Shown in pieces: positions 33,533 through 41,709 of a stretch of 64,000 nt of DNA. The notes below the pieces were generated by a model. The model was not told the DNA's origin. It searched no databases and worked only from the letters and a program-made list of their open reading frames with translations. A program made the translations under genes and the position numbers. This stretch comes from RGIG6919 sp045531905 (GTDB lineage: Bacteria > Bacillota > Clostridia > Lachnospirales > Lachnospiraceae). The DNA lies in NCBI GenBank assembly GCA_045531905.1, contig JAZSEY010000027.1, positions 118,942-182,941 of the forward strand. The letters are read 5' to 3'. Positions within the stretch are counted from its first letter, which is position 1; each line of letters opens with the position of its first letter.

Positions 33533-34294
33533 ATGAAATTGATGCTTTGTCAGTACCAGATTGCATGGGAAGATAAAGAAACAAATATTGAAAAAATCAA
33601 TATATATCTAAAGGCTGCTAGGGAAGCAAATGTAGATTTGATTTGCCTTCCAGAGATGAGTTTCACTGGTTTTTCTATGAATGTGGATATAACTGGGGAG
33701 TATCAAGCAGAAACAATTACGGCTATGAGAAAACTTGCGAAGGAGTATGGTGTAGCCATAGCCTTTGGATATGTAAGATGCCAAGAAAACCATGTAAAAG
33801 CAGAGAATCATTATGCCGTTGTAGATAAGGATGGTGTGGTTTTGGCTGACTATGCTAAGATTCACCCTTTTTCCTATGGTGGTGAGAGTGTGTTTTTTGA
33901 GGGTGGAAACGAATTGGTTTCGTTTTCTTTCTGTGATTTCAATATTGGTTTGGCAATCTGTTATGATTTGCGTTTCCCAGAACAATTTCAACTTATGGGC
34001 GAGCATTGTGATATGATTTTGCTTCCAGCCAATTGGCCGGCAAGTAGAATTGAACATTTTCAAGTGTTGGGAAAGGCCCGTGCAATTGAGAATCAATGTT
34101 ATATGGCTATGATAAATTGTATTGGTGAGATGGGCAATATAGAGTACTCTGGTAATAGCTTGTTGGTGAACCCAGAGGGGAAGGTGCTTCTAGAATTATT
34201 AGAGGAAGAATATCAAATTATAACAATTGAAAATGATGTGGATGGATACCGAACAAGGTTTCCCGTGAGAAATGATAGAGTGTCTCTACAGTAA
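33533..34294 (+). CDS. Carbon-nitrogen hydrolase (nitrilase superfamily, omega-amidase-like)
   Basis: The 253-residue cytoplasmic hydrolase shows the nitrilase triad: Glu in CLPEMSFTG (about 41-45), Lys in YAKIHPFSYGGE (about 108-111) and Cys in LAICYDLRFPEQF (about 145). The short loop between Lys and Cys and the DLRFPE motif fit the Nit2/YafV (omega-amidase) branch, which removes alpha-ketoglutaramate or similar side products of glutamine transaminases. GGAGAGG precedes the ATG. Its stop codon lies inside the terminator stem. Confidence 0.88.
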   Translation: MKLMLCQYQIAWEDKETNIEKINIYLKAAREANVDLICLPEMSFTGFSMNVDITGEYQAETITAMRKLAKEYGVAIAFGYVRCQENHVKAENHYAVVDKDGVVLADYAKIHPFSYGGESVFFEGGNELVSFSFCDFNIGLAICYDLRFPEQFQLMGEHCDMILLPANWPASRIEHFQVLGKARAIENQCYMAMINCIGEMGNIEYSGNSLLVNPEGKVLLELLEEEYQIITIENDVDGYRTRFPVRNDRVSLQ

Positions 34295-34315
34295 TACTGT
34301 AGGGACATTTTTTTT
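34281..34315 (+). terminator. Terminator of the nitrilase-family gene
   Basis: TGTCTCTACAGT (34281-34292) pairs with ACTGTAGGGACA (34296-34307) with one G-U pair, followed by eight T. The stem includes the end of the coding region and the stop codon. Confidence 0.92.
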
Positions 34316-34318
34316 GCG

Positions 34319-34374
34319 ATGGTGACGAGGCGAGCGCGTCGTGCGTGCAGGAAACGATATCACTTCATCACCAT
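34319..34374. repeat. Inverted repeat with GC-rich core
   Basis: GATGGTGA (34319-34326) pairs with TCACCATC (34367-34374); the core is unusually GC-rich for this genome. It sits between the T run of one terminator and the T run (minus strand) of the next. No role assigned. Confidence 0.45.
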
Positions 34375-34495
34375 CAAAAAAGTCATGTAGCAAGAAAGAG
34401 GAAGAATAAGCTACATGACTTGTAATTGTTAGGTTCAGAGCTGGCACAAGGTTTTCGCAAGTACCAGCTCTATGTACTATATCACTGATATGAGG
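34375..34495 (-). ncRNA. Predicted small RNA with anti-Shine-Dalgarno 5' end
   Basis: A consensus minus-strand promoter (34502-34530) would start an RNA near 34495. The RNA would begin CUCCUCAUAUCAG, contain a stem-loop (34437-34444 with 34464-34471) and end in a perfect 12-bp hairpin (34380-34391 with 34410-34421) followed by six U (34375-34380). The 5' CUCCU and the C/U-rich terminal loop (34392-34409) are both complementary to Shine-Dalgarno sequences. No credible ORF fits. About 120 nt is a usual small-RNA size. It could instead be only the 3' region of the transglycosylase mRNA. Confidence 0.6.
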
Positions 34496-34501
34496 AGGTG
34501 T

Positions 34502-34530
34502 GATATATAGAGTCAACCTCTGTTTGTCAA
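34502..34530 (-). promoter_or_regulatory. Promoter of the predicted small RNA
   Basis: On the minus strand TTGACA (34525-34530), 17 bases, TATATC (34502-34507). The -35 is perfect. Confidence 0.72.
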
Positions 34531-34613
34531 CTCTATGGTTATACTATACTGTAAATTTGTGTACAATGTTTGTCTTAAACTTAAAGAAATTCTTAATAAA
34601 ATCTGAAGAAAAC

Positions 34614-35339
34614 TCAAATTTTGTATGAATCTGCAAAGTATTTTAAATAGATGTCGATGAAGGTTAGGTAATCCTGATAAGTAAAGTCAAAGGTTGTTTC
34701 TTCCGCCAAGTACTCTGGGGTGGAAGTGGTTGGTGCAGTACCATCATGGATTGCAGTGATACGGGTGGCAGACTGTTCTTTCTCGGCAACCGTTGTATCA
34801 TTGTTGTTAGTGACAACCTGTTTATCTGGCACATCAACGCCATTTTTATAATAATTCATAACCTTTTTTATGTAATTACGGGTTTCTTCAAATGGCGGAA
34901 CACCACCATATTTTGCAACATTACCGATGCCAGCATTATAGCCGGCGAGTGCGAGTTTCATGTCGCCGTCATACTTATCTAGTAATTGTGAGATGAGTTT
35001 AGCTCCACCCATAATATTTTGTTCCGGGTTAGTGGCATCCTTGACCCCCATGGCTTTGGCTGTGGCAGGCATTAATTGCATAATGCCGGTTGCACCACAA
35101 TGAGAAACTGCATCTGCCTGAAAGTTAGATTCTTGTTTGGCAATTGCTTTTAGTAAATCCACATCTACATTATATTTTTTGGCAGCTTTTTCGAAAATGC
35201 TTTCCAAAGAAGTTTTGTTATTCTGTTGATTTAACTTTAGGGTGTCTTCAAAACTACCGTGGGTGGTAACAGATGTGGTAGCATTCGATTTTGACAATTC
35301 TGTATGAAACACACCATTGATGTTATCTACATATATCAT
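34614..35339 (-). CDS. Lytic transglycosylase (SLT domain) without signal peptide
   Basis: The 241-residue protein contains a goose-lysozyme-like SLT domain (about 44-155): the catalytic Glu70 in AIAKQESNFQADAVS, then GATGIMQLMPATAKAMG, and AGYNAGIGNVAKYGGVPPFEETRNYIKKVMNYY. It cleaves glycan strands of peptidoglycan. No signal peptide or TM is present at the N-terminus (MIYVDNINGVFHTEL), so export would need another route; signal-less SLT proteins occur with flagella, but no flagellar gene is here. The start at 35339 follows GGAGTGAT; a GTG 9 bases earlier is possible. The last about 85 residues are Thr-rich and then hydrophobic-aromatic. Confidence 0.88.
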   Translation of the reverse strand: MIYVDNINGVFHTELSKSNATTSVTTHGSFEDTLKLNQQNNKTSLESIFEKAAKKYNVDVDLLKAIAKQESNFQADAVSHCGATGIMQLMPATAKAMGVKDATNPEQNIMGGAKLISQLLDKYDGDMKLALAGYNAGIGNVAKYGGVPPFEETRNYIKKVMNYYKNGVDVPDKQVVTNNNDTTVAEKEQSATRITAIHDGTAPTTSTPEYLAEETTFDFTYQDYLTFIDIYLKYFADSYKI

Positions 35340-35424
35340 AATAATCACTCCAGATATTGTGTTTTTAATTGTATTTTATAGGATTACAAGTAAAAAGACA
35401 AGTTCTGATATCATTTTGCAATCA

Positions 35425-35453
35425 TAGACATTACACTAAAATTGGTGTATAAT
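35425..35453 (+). promoter_or_regulatory. Promoter of the [FeFe]-hydrogenase gene
   Basis: TAGACA (35425-35430), 17 bases, TATAAT (35448-35453), about 35 bases before the start codon. Confidence 0.72.
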
Positions 35454-35487
35454 ATCATGGATTATGGAGTTTTAAAGGAGTAGGGTT

Positions 35488-36984
35488 ATGCGAGGACTAG
35501 AAACGAATGTTAGAAGATTGAGAAAACAGGTTTTTGTTGAGATAGCAAGAGTTGCATACAATTCAAAAAATGTAAAGGATGATATCGAAGCAATTCCATA
35601 TATTATTACACCAGGTGATACTCCACAGTATACAGATAGTATATATCGTGAGCGTGCCATTTCCAGTGAGCGAGTACGTCTTGCCATGGGTATGTCATTG
35701 AGACCGGAGGACAAGCCTGTACATGTTACGCAAGGTATTGAGATGAGTGACATTTCAGAAAAGTACTATGAGCCACCGTTGATGCAGGTAATTCCATCAG
35801 CATGTAATGCCTGTGAGGCGAATATGTACGAAGTTAGTAATCAGTGTAAAGGTTGTGTGGCACATCCGTGTAGTGAGGTGTGTCCGATGAATGCCATTTC
35901 TTTTGTGAATGGCAAGTCATATATTGACCAGTCAAAATGTATCAAGTGTGGCAAGTGTAAACAACAGTGTCCATATGATGCCATTTCACACAAGACAAGA
36001 CCATGTGCGGATGCCTGTGGAGTTGGAGCTATTGAAAGTGATGAGCTTGGAAGAGCGAAGATTAATGAGGATAAATGCGTATCCTGTGGTATGTGTATGG
36101 TTAATTGTCCATTTGGCGCTATTGCAGATAAGTCTCAAATCTTCCAGTTGATTCGAGCAATGCAGGAGGGCAAAAAGGTTGTTGCAGCCGTTGCACCAGC
36201 TATTATAGGACAGTTTGGTGATTATGCAACGCCGGATAAGATTAAGGCTGCATTATTAAAGTTAGGTTTTGCTGATGTATATGAGGTAGCCATGGGTGCA
36301 GACGCAGGTTGCGTTGCAGAGGCACATCACTATGTGCACGAAGTGGTAAATGGTGATTTGCCATTCTTGTTAACATCTTGTTGTCCATCTTGGTCGATGC
36401 TTGCAAAGAAATGCTTCCCTGAGATGATTGATAAGATTTCTACAGAGTTAACCCCTATGGTGGCAACAGCTAGAATGATTAAAAAGAAAGACCCGGAAGC
36501 TTCGGTTGTATTTATCGGACCTTGTGCTGCTAAAAAGTTAGAAGCATCCAGAAGAACTGTCCGTTCTGATGTGGATTTTGTTATTACATTTGAAGAATTG
36601 GATGCTATGTTAATTGCAAGGGACATTGAATTTGATGATTTCAGACAGGGTGTTCCTATGGAAGATGCTTCTGGAGCAGGACGTGGTTATGCAGTAGCCG
36701 GTGGAGTAGCAAAGGCCGTTACAGCATATATCAAAGAACTCTATCCGGATGTAGAGGTTAAGGTGGAACACGCAGAAGGTCTTGCAGATTGTAGAAAGAT
36801 GCTGATGCTTGCCAAGGCAGGCAAAAAAGATGGTTGTCTTATCGAAGGCATGGGTTGTCCGGGTGGTTGTGTAGCTGGCGCGGGAACCAATATTCCGATT
36901 AATAAGGCAACAGTTGCTGTTAAGAACTTTGCCGGTAGCACGAAAAAACAGTTGCCAGATGAGATGGATTTGGATTTACAGTAA
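35488..36984 (+). CDS. Monomeric [FeFe]-hydrogenase (group B-like)
   Basis: This 498-residue cytoplasmic enzyme makes or oxidises H2 with ferredoxin as partner. An N-terminal region of about 100 residues precedes a Cys-rich Fe-S part (about 106-207), including two ferredoxin-type repeats CIKCGKCKQQCP and CVSCGMCMVNCP. The H-cluster motifs are L1 TSCCPSW (296-302), L2 GPCAAKK (344-350) and L3 EGMGCPGGC (453-461). L1 has Ser where many group A enzymes have Gly, and L2 is PCAAK, which fits the less studied group B. AAAGGAG precedes the ATG. Maturases HydE, HydF and HydG are not in the window. Confidence 0.92.
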   Translation: MRGLETNVRRLRKQVFVEIARVAYNSKNVKDDIEAIPYIITPGDTPQYTDSIYRERAISSERVRLAMGMSLRPEDKPVHVTQGIEMSDISEKYYEPPLMQVIPSACNACEANMYEVSNQCKGCVAHPCSEVCPMNAISFVNGKSYIDQSKCIKCGKCKQQCPYDAISHKTRPCADACGVGAIESDELGRAKINEDKCVSCGMCMVNCPFGAIADKSQIFQLIRAMQEGKKVVAAVAPAIIGQFGDYATPDKIKAALLKLGFADVYEVAMGADAGCVAEAHHYVHEVVNGDLPFLLTSCCPSWSMLAKKCFPEMIDKISTELTPMVATARMIKKKDPEASVVFIGPCAAKKLEASRRTVRSDVDFVITFEELDAMLIARDIEFDDFRQGVPMEDASGAGRGYAVAGGVAKAVTAYIKELYPDVEVKVEHAEGLADCRKMLMLAKAGKKDGCLIEGMGCPGGCVAGAGTNIPINKATVAVKNFAGSTKKQLPDEMDLDLQ

Positions 36985-36999
36985 TTTCAAGAGGTTATT

Positions 37000-38817
37000 A
37001 TGAAAGATAAGAAGAATATTCAGCAAAAACATACGATATGGGCAGCCTTCATTGTGATTGTGTTAATACAGTTATCTTGTATTATATATGATTTTCAAGT
37101 AAATAAAGAAGGATTTCATTCTGATGAGTTATGGTCTTATGGTTTTGCTAACAGTTATAATGAACCATATATTTATAAAGATGACAATGACGAAGTAAAG
37201 AATGTGAATGAGTGGTTGTCTGGCGATGTTTTGGTTGATTATTTGGTTGTCAATGAAGGTGAAGCCTTTAGATATGATGTGGTATATAATAATCAAAACA
37301 AAGATTTGAGTCCACCATTGCATAGTATGCTATTGCATACAATTTGTTCGTTTTTTCCAGAAACATTTTCTGCTTGGTATAGCTTTGCTATTAATATTGT
37401 TGCATTTATTATTTTGATGATTTATTTGTTTAAATTAGCAGCGGTATTGGAAAATGACAAATTTGCTTTGTATGTAAGTATACTGTATGGTTTTACTTGG
37501 GCTGCTAGAGATACTTTTATTTATTTGCGAGCATATGCATTAAATACAGCGTTATTGATGGTGGTAATTTATCATGTTGTACGATATTTGAAGAGTTTAC
37601 AGACAGAAACGGTTTCTTACAGACACTTGTTGTATGCTGCAATCGTTGCGTTTCTTGCATTTTATAATCATTTATATATGATTACCAGTGTGGGTATATT
37701 CACATTTTTGGTGTGTGTGTATTTATTGTTCCAAAAGAAATGGAAGCATATGTTGATTTATGGATTTAGCATGCTAGGTTCATTAATTGTAATGATAATG
37801 ACTTATCCAACTATTTTGCAGGTAATTACAAAAAGAACAGGAGAAGTATCTTCAGAAATAGAAGCGTTGATGAATTATAATTTTGAAATGCGCTTCAAGA
37901 TTATGCTAAACTTTTTATTGTTTAAAATGTTTAACATTCCTGTATCCGTATATACTTCAGGTGTACTAAAAATAGCAATAGGTGTGGCTGTAACTGTTTT
38001 GATTGTATGTTTACCATTATTATATCTATTGCGACACAATAAGTGGATTGTGAAGATACGAGAGCGAATGGTAACATGGTTGCAGTCTCCGATTAAACAT
38101 ACTATTTGTTTATTAAAGAAATTACCATGGATTTACATAATTATAATTGTAATGTCTTTAGTGCAATGTATAATCGTACAAGAAACCACTAGTCTTTATG
38201 GTATGGCGGAGAACCAAGATCGGTACATTATGTATTTATACCCGTTGTTTTTTATTGCAGTGATTGGTTGCGTGGTTTCCTTGATTAAATGCATATGCAA
38301 GAATCAAAGAGTGTTTGTTGGTTTATTGTTCATAATGGCAGGGTATTTGTTAACGATTAATACGTATCATAGGTTGCATTCGCAAAGTTATATGTTTCCT
38401 AAGTATACAAAGATGGCAACGTTGTCTGAAGTTGTATCAGATACCGATTGCATAGTAGTGAATTCTGATCCGTGGGAATTGGTTTTGTATGCTGCAGATA
38501 TGATGCAGGTTAATGAGTTTTTTTATGTTTCAAAGCAAGACGTGAAAGATTATACCGAAGAATATCAAGAAAAAGTAAAGAATGGTAAAGTAATCGTTAC
38601 CATTGATATGACAGAGTATAATGATGAAGAAGAGATGATTAAAAATAAAGTGGCTGGTTTACATGTGCAATACGAAATAGATGATGAGAAGGATAATATT
38701 ACATTTGATGAAGTATATGATTATTTTGAAGCCTTAGTACCGGATACAAAGATGGAAAAAGTATCAGAAGATACATTTTTTGGTAGAACAATGTATACGT
38801 ATGTAATCAATCCATAA
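37000..38817 (+). CDS. GT-C-like polytopic membrane protein (glycosyltransferase 39/ArnT-like)
   Basis: The 605-residue protein has an N-terminal TM (about 12-30), a first external loop with the Asp-Glu pair FHSDELWSYGF (about 37-47) and LSPPLHSMLLH, and about ten further TM segments to residue 455, then a soluble C-terminal domain of about 130 residues. Acidic residues in the first loop and many TMs are typical of GT-C transferases that use polyprenyl-phosphate sugars. AGAGG precedes the ATG, 15 bases after the hydrogenase stop. The product that is glycosylated is unknown. It has no obvious functional link to the hydrogenase. Confidence 0.75.
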   Translation: MKDKKNIQQKHTIWAAFIVIVLIQLSCIIYDFQVNKEGFHSDELWSYGFANSYNEPYIYKDDNDEVKNVNEWLSGDVLVDYLVVNEGEAFRYDVVYNNQNKDLSPPLHSMLLHTICSFFPETFSAWYSFAINIVAFIILMIYLFKLAAVLENDKFALYVSILYGFTWAARDTFIYLRAYALNTALLMVVIYHVVRYLKSLQTETVSYRHLLYAAIVAFLAFYNHLYMITSVGIFTFLVCVYLLFQKKWKHMLIYGFSMLGSLIVMIMTYPTILQVITKRTGEVSSEIEALMNYNFEMRFKIMLNFLLFKMFNIPVSVYTSGVLKIAIGVAVTVLIVCLPLLYLLRHNKWIVKIRERMVTWLQSPIKHTICLLKKLPWIYIIIIVMSLVQCIIVQETTSLYGMAENQDRYIMYLYPLFFIAVIGCVVSLIKCICKNQRVFVGLLFIMAGYLLTINTYHRLHSQSYMFPKYTKMATLSEVVSDTDCIVVNSDPWELVLYAADMMQVNEFFYVSKQDVKDYTEEYQEKVKNGKVIVTIDMTEYNDEEEMIKNKVAGLHVQYEIDDEKDNITFDEVYDYFEALVPDTKMEKVSEDTFFGRTMYTYVINP

Positions 38818-38830
38818 AGGAGAATAGAGA

Positions 38831-38986
38831 ATGTTAAATTTACTAAATGCAATATTAACTATCGCCACAGGTGATGATAGCAATCCATGGCTGATTGTAA
38901 TCTGCCTGATTGTATCATTGGTTATCATGGGATTTTTGTTTTTGCTGGGTGGTAAAAACGATGACAAGAATAATAAGACAAAATAA
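38831..38986 (+). CDS. 51-residue single-TM microprotein
   Basis: The short gene encodes MLNLLNAILTIATGDDSNPW at the N-terminus, one TM segment (about 21-40) and a hydrophilic basic tail GGKNDDKNNKTK. AAAGGAG lies 8 bases before its ATG. It is 13 bases downstream of the GT-C-like gene and 13 bases upstream of the AEC transporter gene, in the same direction. The tail after the TM suggests a membrane-anchored peptide, possibly a subunit or regulator of a neighbour. No family is recognised. Confidence 0.7.
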   Translation: MLNLLNAILTIATGDDSNPWLIVICLIVSLVIMGFLFLLGGKNDDKNNKTK

Positions 38987-38999
38987 CGAGTGATGACAT

Positions 39000-39938
39000 A
39001 TGGATAGTTTTATGTTTAGTCTGAATGCAACCATGCCTGTGTTTTTGGTAATGGTGTGTGGATATGTATTCAGAAAAATGAATTTAATTAACGATAATTT
39101 TGCTGAGGTAGCAGATAAACTGGTGTTTAAAGTTGCATTGCCGGTATATGTATTTCAGGATATTGCCGGATGTGATTTGAAAGCAGATTTAAGTCCCAAG
39201 TTTGCATTGTTTTGTGCTGGAGCAACCTGTGCATTTTTCATTGGTACATGGATTTTATCAGAAGTGTTTATTAAAGATAAGAACGAGATAGGCAGTTTTG
39301 TACAGGGAGCCTATAGGGGCAGTGCAGCTGTTTTAGGAATTGCGTTTGCAGAGAACATCTATGGAGACGCAGGTATGGTGCCGGCTATGATAGTGGCATC
39401 CATTCCTTTGTTTAACATCTTTGCGGTGATTATTTTAAGCCGTAGCGATAAGAATAACGCTTCCTTAAAACCGGGAAGGCTACTGATTAACATACTGAAG
39501 AATCCTATTTTGGTAGGTATCTTTGCTGGTATTCCATTTGCCATATTGCAGGTGGATTTTCCGCCGATTGTGGATAAAACTTTAGGTAGTATTGGTGCAT
39601 TATCAACCCCTTTGGCATTGATTAGTATCGGTGCAAGTTTTATGGGGTCAGAGGCCATATCAAAAATCAAGTTGACGGTAGTGGCATCTGTGGTGAAACT
39701 GGTTGTGATACCTGCCATATTCTTGCCGATTGCCGTGTGGATGGGATTTCGGGATGCGCATTTGTTAGCCATAACCATTTTGCTCGGTGCACCATCTACA
39801 GTTAGTGGTTACATTATGGCAAAAAATATGAACAACGATTATGTGTTGTCTTCAAATATTGTAGTGGCAACCACGTTGTTTTCGTCGGTGTCCATTACGG
39901 CTATTATTTATATCTTGAGAGCACTAACTCTGATTTAA
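39000..39938 (+). CDS. AEC-family transporter (auxin efflux carrier type)
   Basis: The 312-residue membrane protein has about ten TM segments in two five-TM halves, with the family's conserved N-terminal VMVCGYVFRKMNLI and the crossover regions GSAAVLGIAFAENIYG and GAPSTVSGYIMAKNM. Bacterial members carry organic acids such as malate or other small anions. The second AEC gene in the window (45858-46775) is only distantly similar. It follows the small single-TM gene by 13 bases and may be co-transcribed with it. Confidence 0.9.
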   Translation: MDSFMFSLNATMPVFLVMVCGYVFRKMNLINDNFAEVADKLVFKVALPVYVFQDIAGCDLKADLSPKFALFCAGATCAFFIGTWILSEVFIKDKNEIGSFVQGAYRGSAAVLGIAFAENIYGDAGMVPAMIVASIPLFNIFAVIILSRSDKNNASLKPGRLLINILKNPILVGIFAGIPFAILQVDFPPIVDKTLGSIGALSTPLALISIGASFMGSEAISKIKLTVVASVVKLVVIPAIFLPIAVWMGFRDAHLLAITILLGAPSTVSGYIMAKNMNNDYVLSSNIVVATTLFSSVSITAIIYILRALTLI

Positions 39939-39956
39939 ATATAATGCCTTGCTTTG

Positions 39957-39985
39957 TTGACAAATGTTTGGGATACATATAAAAT
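39957..39985 (+). promoter_or_regulatory. Promoter of icd
   Basis: TTGACA (39957-39962), 17 bases, TAAAAT (39980-39985), 40 bases upstream of the start. Confidence 0.78.
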
Positions 39986-40025
39986 GAACAAGGAATTTAG
40001 GATAAAGTTTGGGAGGACTTAAGAC

Positions 40026-41237
40026 ATGGAAAAGATTAAAATGACAACTCCATTGGTTGAGATGGATGGAGATGAGATGACAAGAATCCTTTGGAAGATG
40101 ATTAAAGATGAATTGTTACTTCCATTTGTGGATTTAAAGACTGAGTACTATGATTTAGGCTTGGAATATAGAAATGAAACAGATGACCAGGTTACTGTAG
40201 ATTCTGCAAATGCTACTAAGAAGTATGGCGTAGCTGTTAAGTGTGCGACTATTACTCCAAATGCAGCACGTATGACAGAGTACAACTTAAAGGAAATGTG
40301 GAAGAGTCCAAACGGAACCATCCGTGCAATGTTAGATGGTACTGTATTCCGTGCTCCAATCGTAGTAAAGGGCATTGAGCCATGTGTTAAGAACTGGGAA
40401 AAACCAATTACCCTTGCAAGACATGCATATGGTGATGTATATAAGAATTCAGAGATTAAGGTTCCAGGTGCAGGTAAGGCTGAGCTTGTATTTACAGGTG
40501 AGGATGGCACTGTAATTAAGGAGACAATCCACAACTTTACAGGTGCAGGTATTTTACAGGGTATGCACAACACAGAGGAATCTATCACAAGCTTTGCAAG
40601 ATGTTGCTTTAATTATGCATTGGATACAAAGCAGGATTTATGGTTTGCTACTAAGGATACGATTTCTAAGAAGTATGATCACACATTTAAGGATATCATG
40701 CAGGAAATCTTTGATGCAGAGTATAAGGAAAAATTCGATGCAGCTGGCATTGAGTATTTCTATACATTGATTGATGATGCGGTTGCCCGTGTTATGAAGG
40801 CGAAGGGCGGATTTATCTGGGCTTGTAAGAACTACGATGGTGACGTTATGAGTGATATGGTTTCATCTGCATTTGGTTCACTTGCTATGATGACATCTGT
40901 ATTGGTTTCACCAGATGGCAATTATGAGTACGAGGCTGCACACGGAACTGTACAGAGACATTATTACAAGCATTTAGCTGGTGAGGAGACATCAACAAAC
41001 TCTGTTGCAACAATCTTTGCTTGGACCGGTGCTCTTAGAAAGCGTGGCGAGTTAGATAACATTCCTGAGCTTATGAAGTTTGCGGATGCTTTAGAGGCTG
41101 CCTGCGTAGAGACTATCGAATCTGGTAAGATGACAAAGGATTTAGCTTTGATTACTAGCATTGAGAATCCAACAGCACTTTCTAGTGAAGGTTTCATCAA
41201 GGCAATCAGAGAAGTGTTAGAGCAGAAGTTAGCGTAA
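40026..41237 (+). CDS. icd: NADP-dependent isocitrate dehydrogenase (eukaryote-type)
   Basis: The enzyme converts isocitrate to 2-oxoglutarate with NADP+. The 403-residue protein starts with KMTTPLVEMDGDEMTRILW, the hallmark of the homodimeric type that includes the eukaryotic cytosolic enzymes rather than the E. coli Icd type. Other matches are the substrate segment around LDGTVFRAPI, the metal-binding YDGDVMSDMVSSAFGSLAMM and the NADP-binding EAAHGTVQRHYYKHLAGEETSTN. It stands alone behind a good promoter. Together with the aconitase-family gene it gives the oxidative branch toward glutamate; citrate synthase is not in the window. Confidence 0.96.
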   Translation: MEKIKMTTPLVEMDGDEMTRILWKMIKDELLLPFVDLKTEYYDLGLEYRNETDDQVTVDSANATKKYGVAVKCATITPNAARMTEYNLKEMWKSPNGTIRAMLDGTVFRAPIVVKGIEPCVKNWEKPITLARHAYGDVYKNSEIKVPGAGKAELVFTGEDGTVIKETIHNFTGAGILQGMHNTEESITSFARCCFNYALDTKQDLWFATKDTISKKYDHTFKDIMQEIFDAEYKEKFDAAGIEYFYTLIDDAVARVMKAKGGFIWACKNYDGDVMSDMVSSAFGSLAMMTSVLVSPDGNYEYEAAHGTVQRHYYKHLAGEETSTNSVATIFAWTGALRKRGELDNIPELMKFADALEAACVETIESGKMTKDLALITSIENPTALSSEGFIKAIREVLEQKLA

Positions 41238-41299
41238 ATATATGTGAAATGAAAAAACAAGCGGTCACAAATCATTGATTGTTATATTTACCATTTAAC

Positions 41300-41327
41300 T
41301 TGACTATAACTGAAAAATGAGTATAAT
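41300..41327 (+). promoter_or_regulatory. Promoter of the small gene at 41404
   Basis: TTGACT (41300-41305), 16 bases, TATAAT (41322-41327). Confidence 0.78.
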
Positions 41328-41403
41328 GTTCTTTGGGGTATTTTGATATGTATTTTGCGAATTCGCAGGTACATATAAAGTATTAAGGGGGAACAATAGT
41401 ATA

Positions 41404-41634
41404 ATGGAAATGATGGTAATGGAGGAGTATAGAATTCGGGATTTGTCGGATTACTATGTTACAGCACGAACTGAAATAGGTGGCAAGGAACTTGCTTATG
41501 ACAGACCAGATTTTATGGGTGGAACCATTGAAGCTGTTCTGCATAATGATACACAAGAAGACTATGTTACTGAATTAATCGTAAAACTTCCTAATAGCAA
41601 GCAATGTTTGTTGCGGATTGTACAAAAGAAATAA
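41404..41634 (+). CDS. Small protein of unknown function
   Basis: The 76-residue soluble product starts MEMMVMEEYRIRDLSDYYVTA. AAGGGGG lies about 11 bases before the ATG at 41404, and later Met codons (41410, 41413, 41419) are possible starts. A small beta-rich protein is suggested by alternating segments such as GTIEAVLHN and VTELIVKLP. No domain recognised. It has its own consensus promoter and a strong terminator shared with the converging ABC-F gene. Confidence 0.72.
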   Translation: MEMMVMEEYRIRDLSDYYVTARTEIGGKELAYDRPDFMGGTIEAVLHNDTQEDYVTELIVKLPNSKQCLLRIVQKK

Positions 41635-41648
41635 AAATTATAAATAAT

Positions 41649-41705
41649 AAACCGTTTCATGTTGATATTATCTTGTGATTTGCAAGGTTCAATATGAAAC
41701 GGTTT
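41649..41705. terminator. Bidirectional terminator
   Basis: AAACCGTTTCAT (41649-41660) pairs with ATGAAACGGTTT (41694-41705) and T runs follow on both strands. It separates the gene at 41404 from the ABC-F gene on the other strand. Confidence 0.88.
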
Positions 41706-41709
41706 TTCT

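Noticed and set aside
34286..34516. 76-residue minus-strand ORF
   Set aside because: It begins at a TTG without a ribosome-binding site and runs through two terminators and the predicted small RNA.
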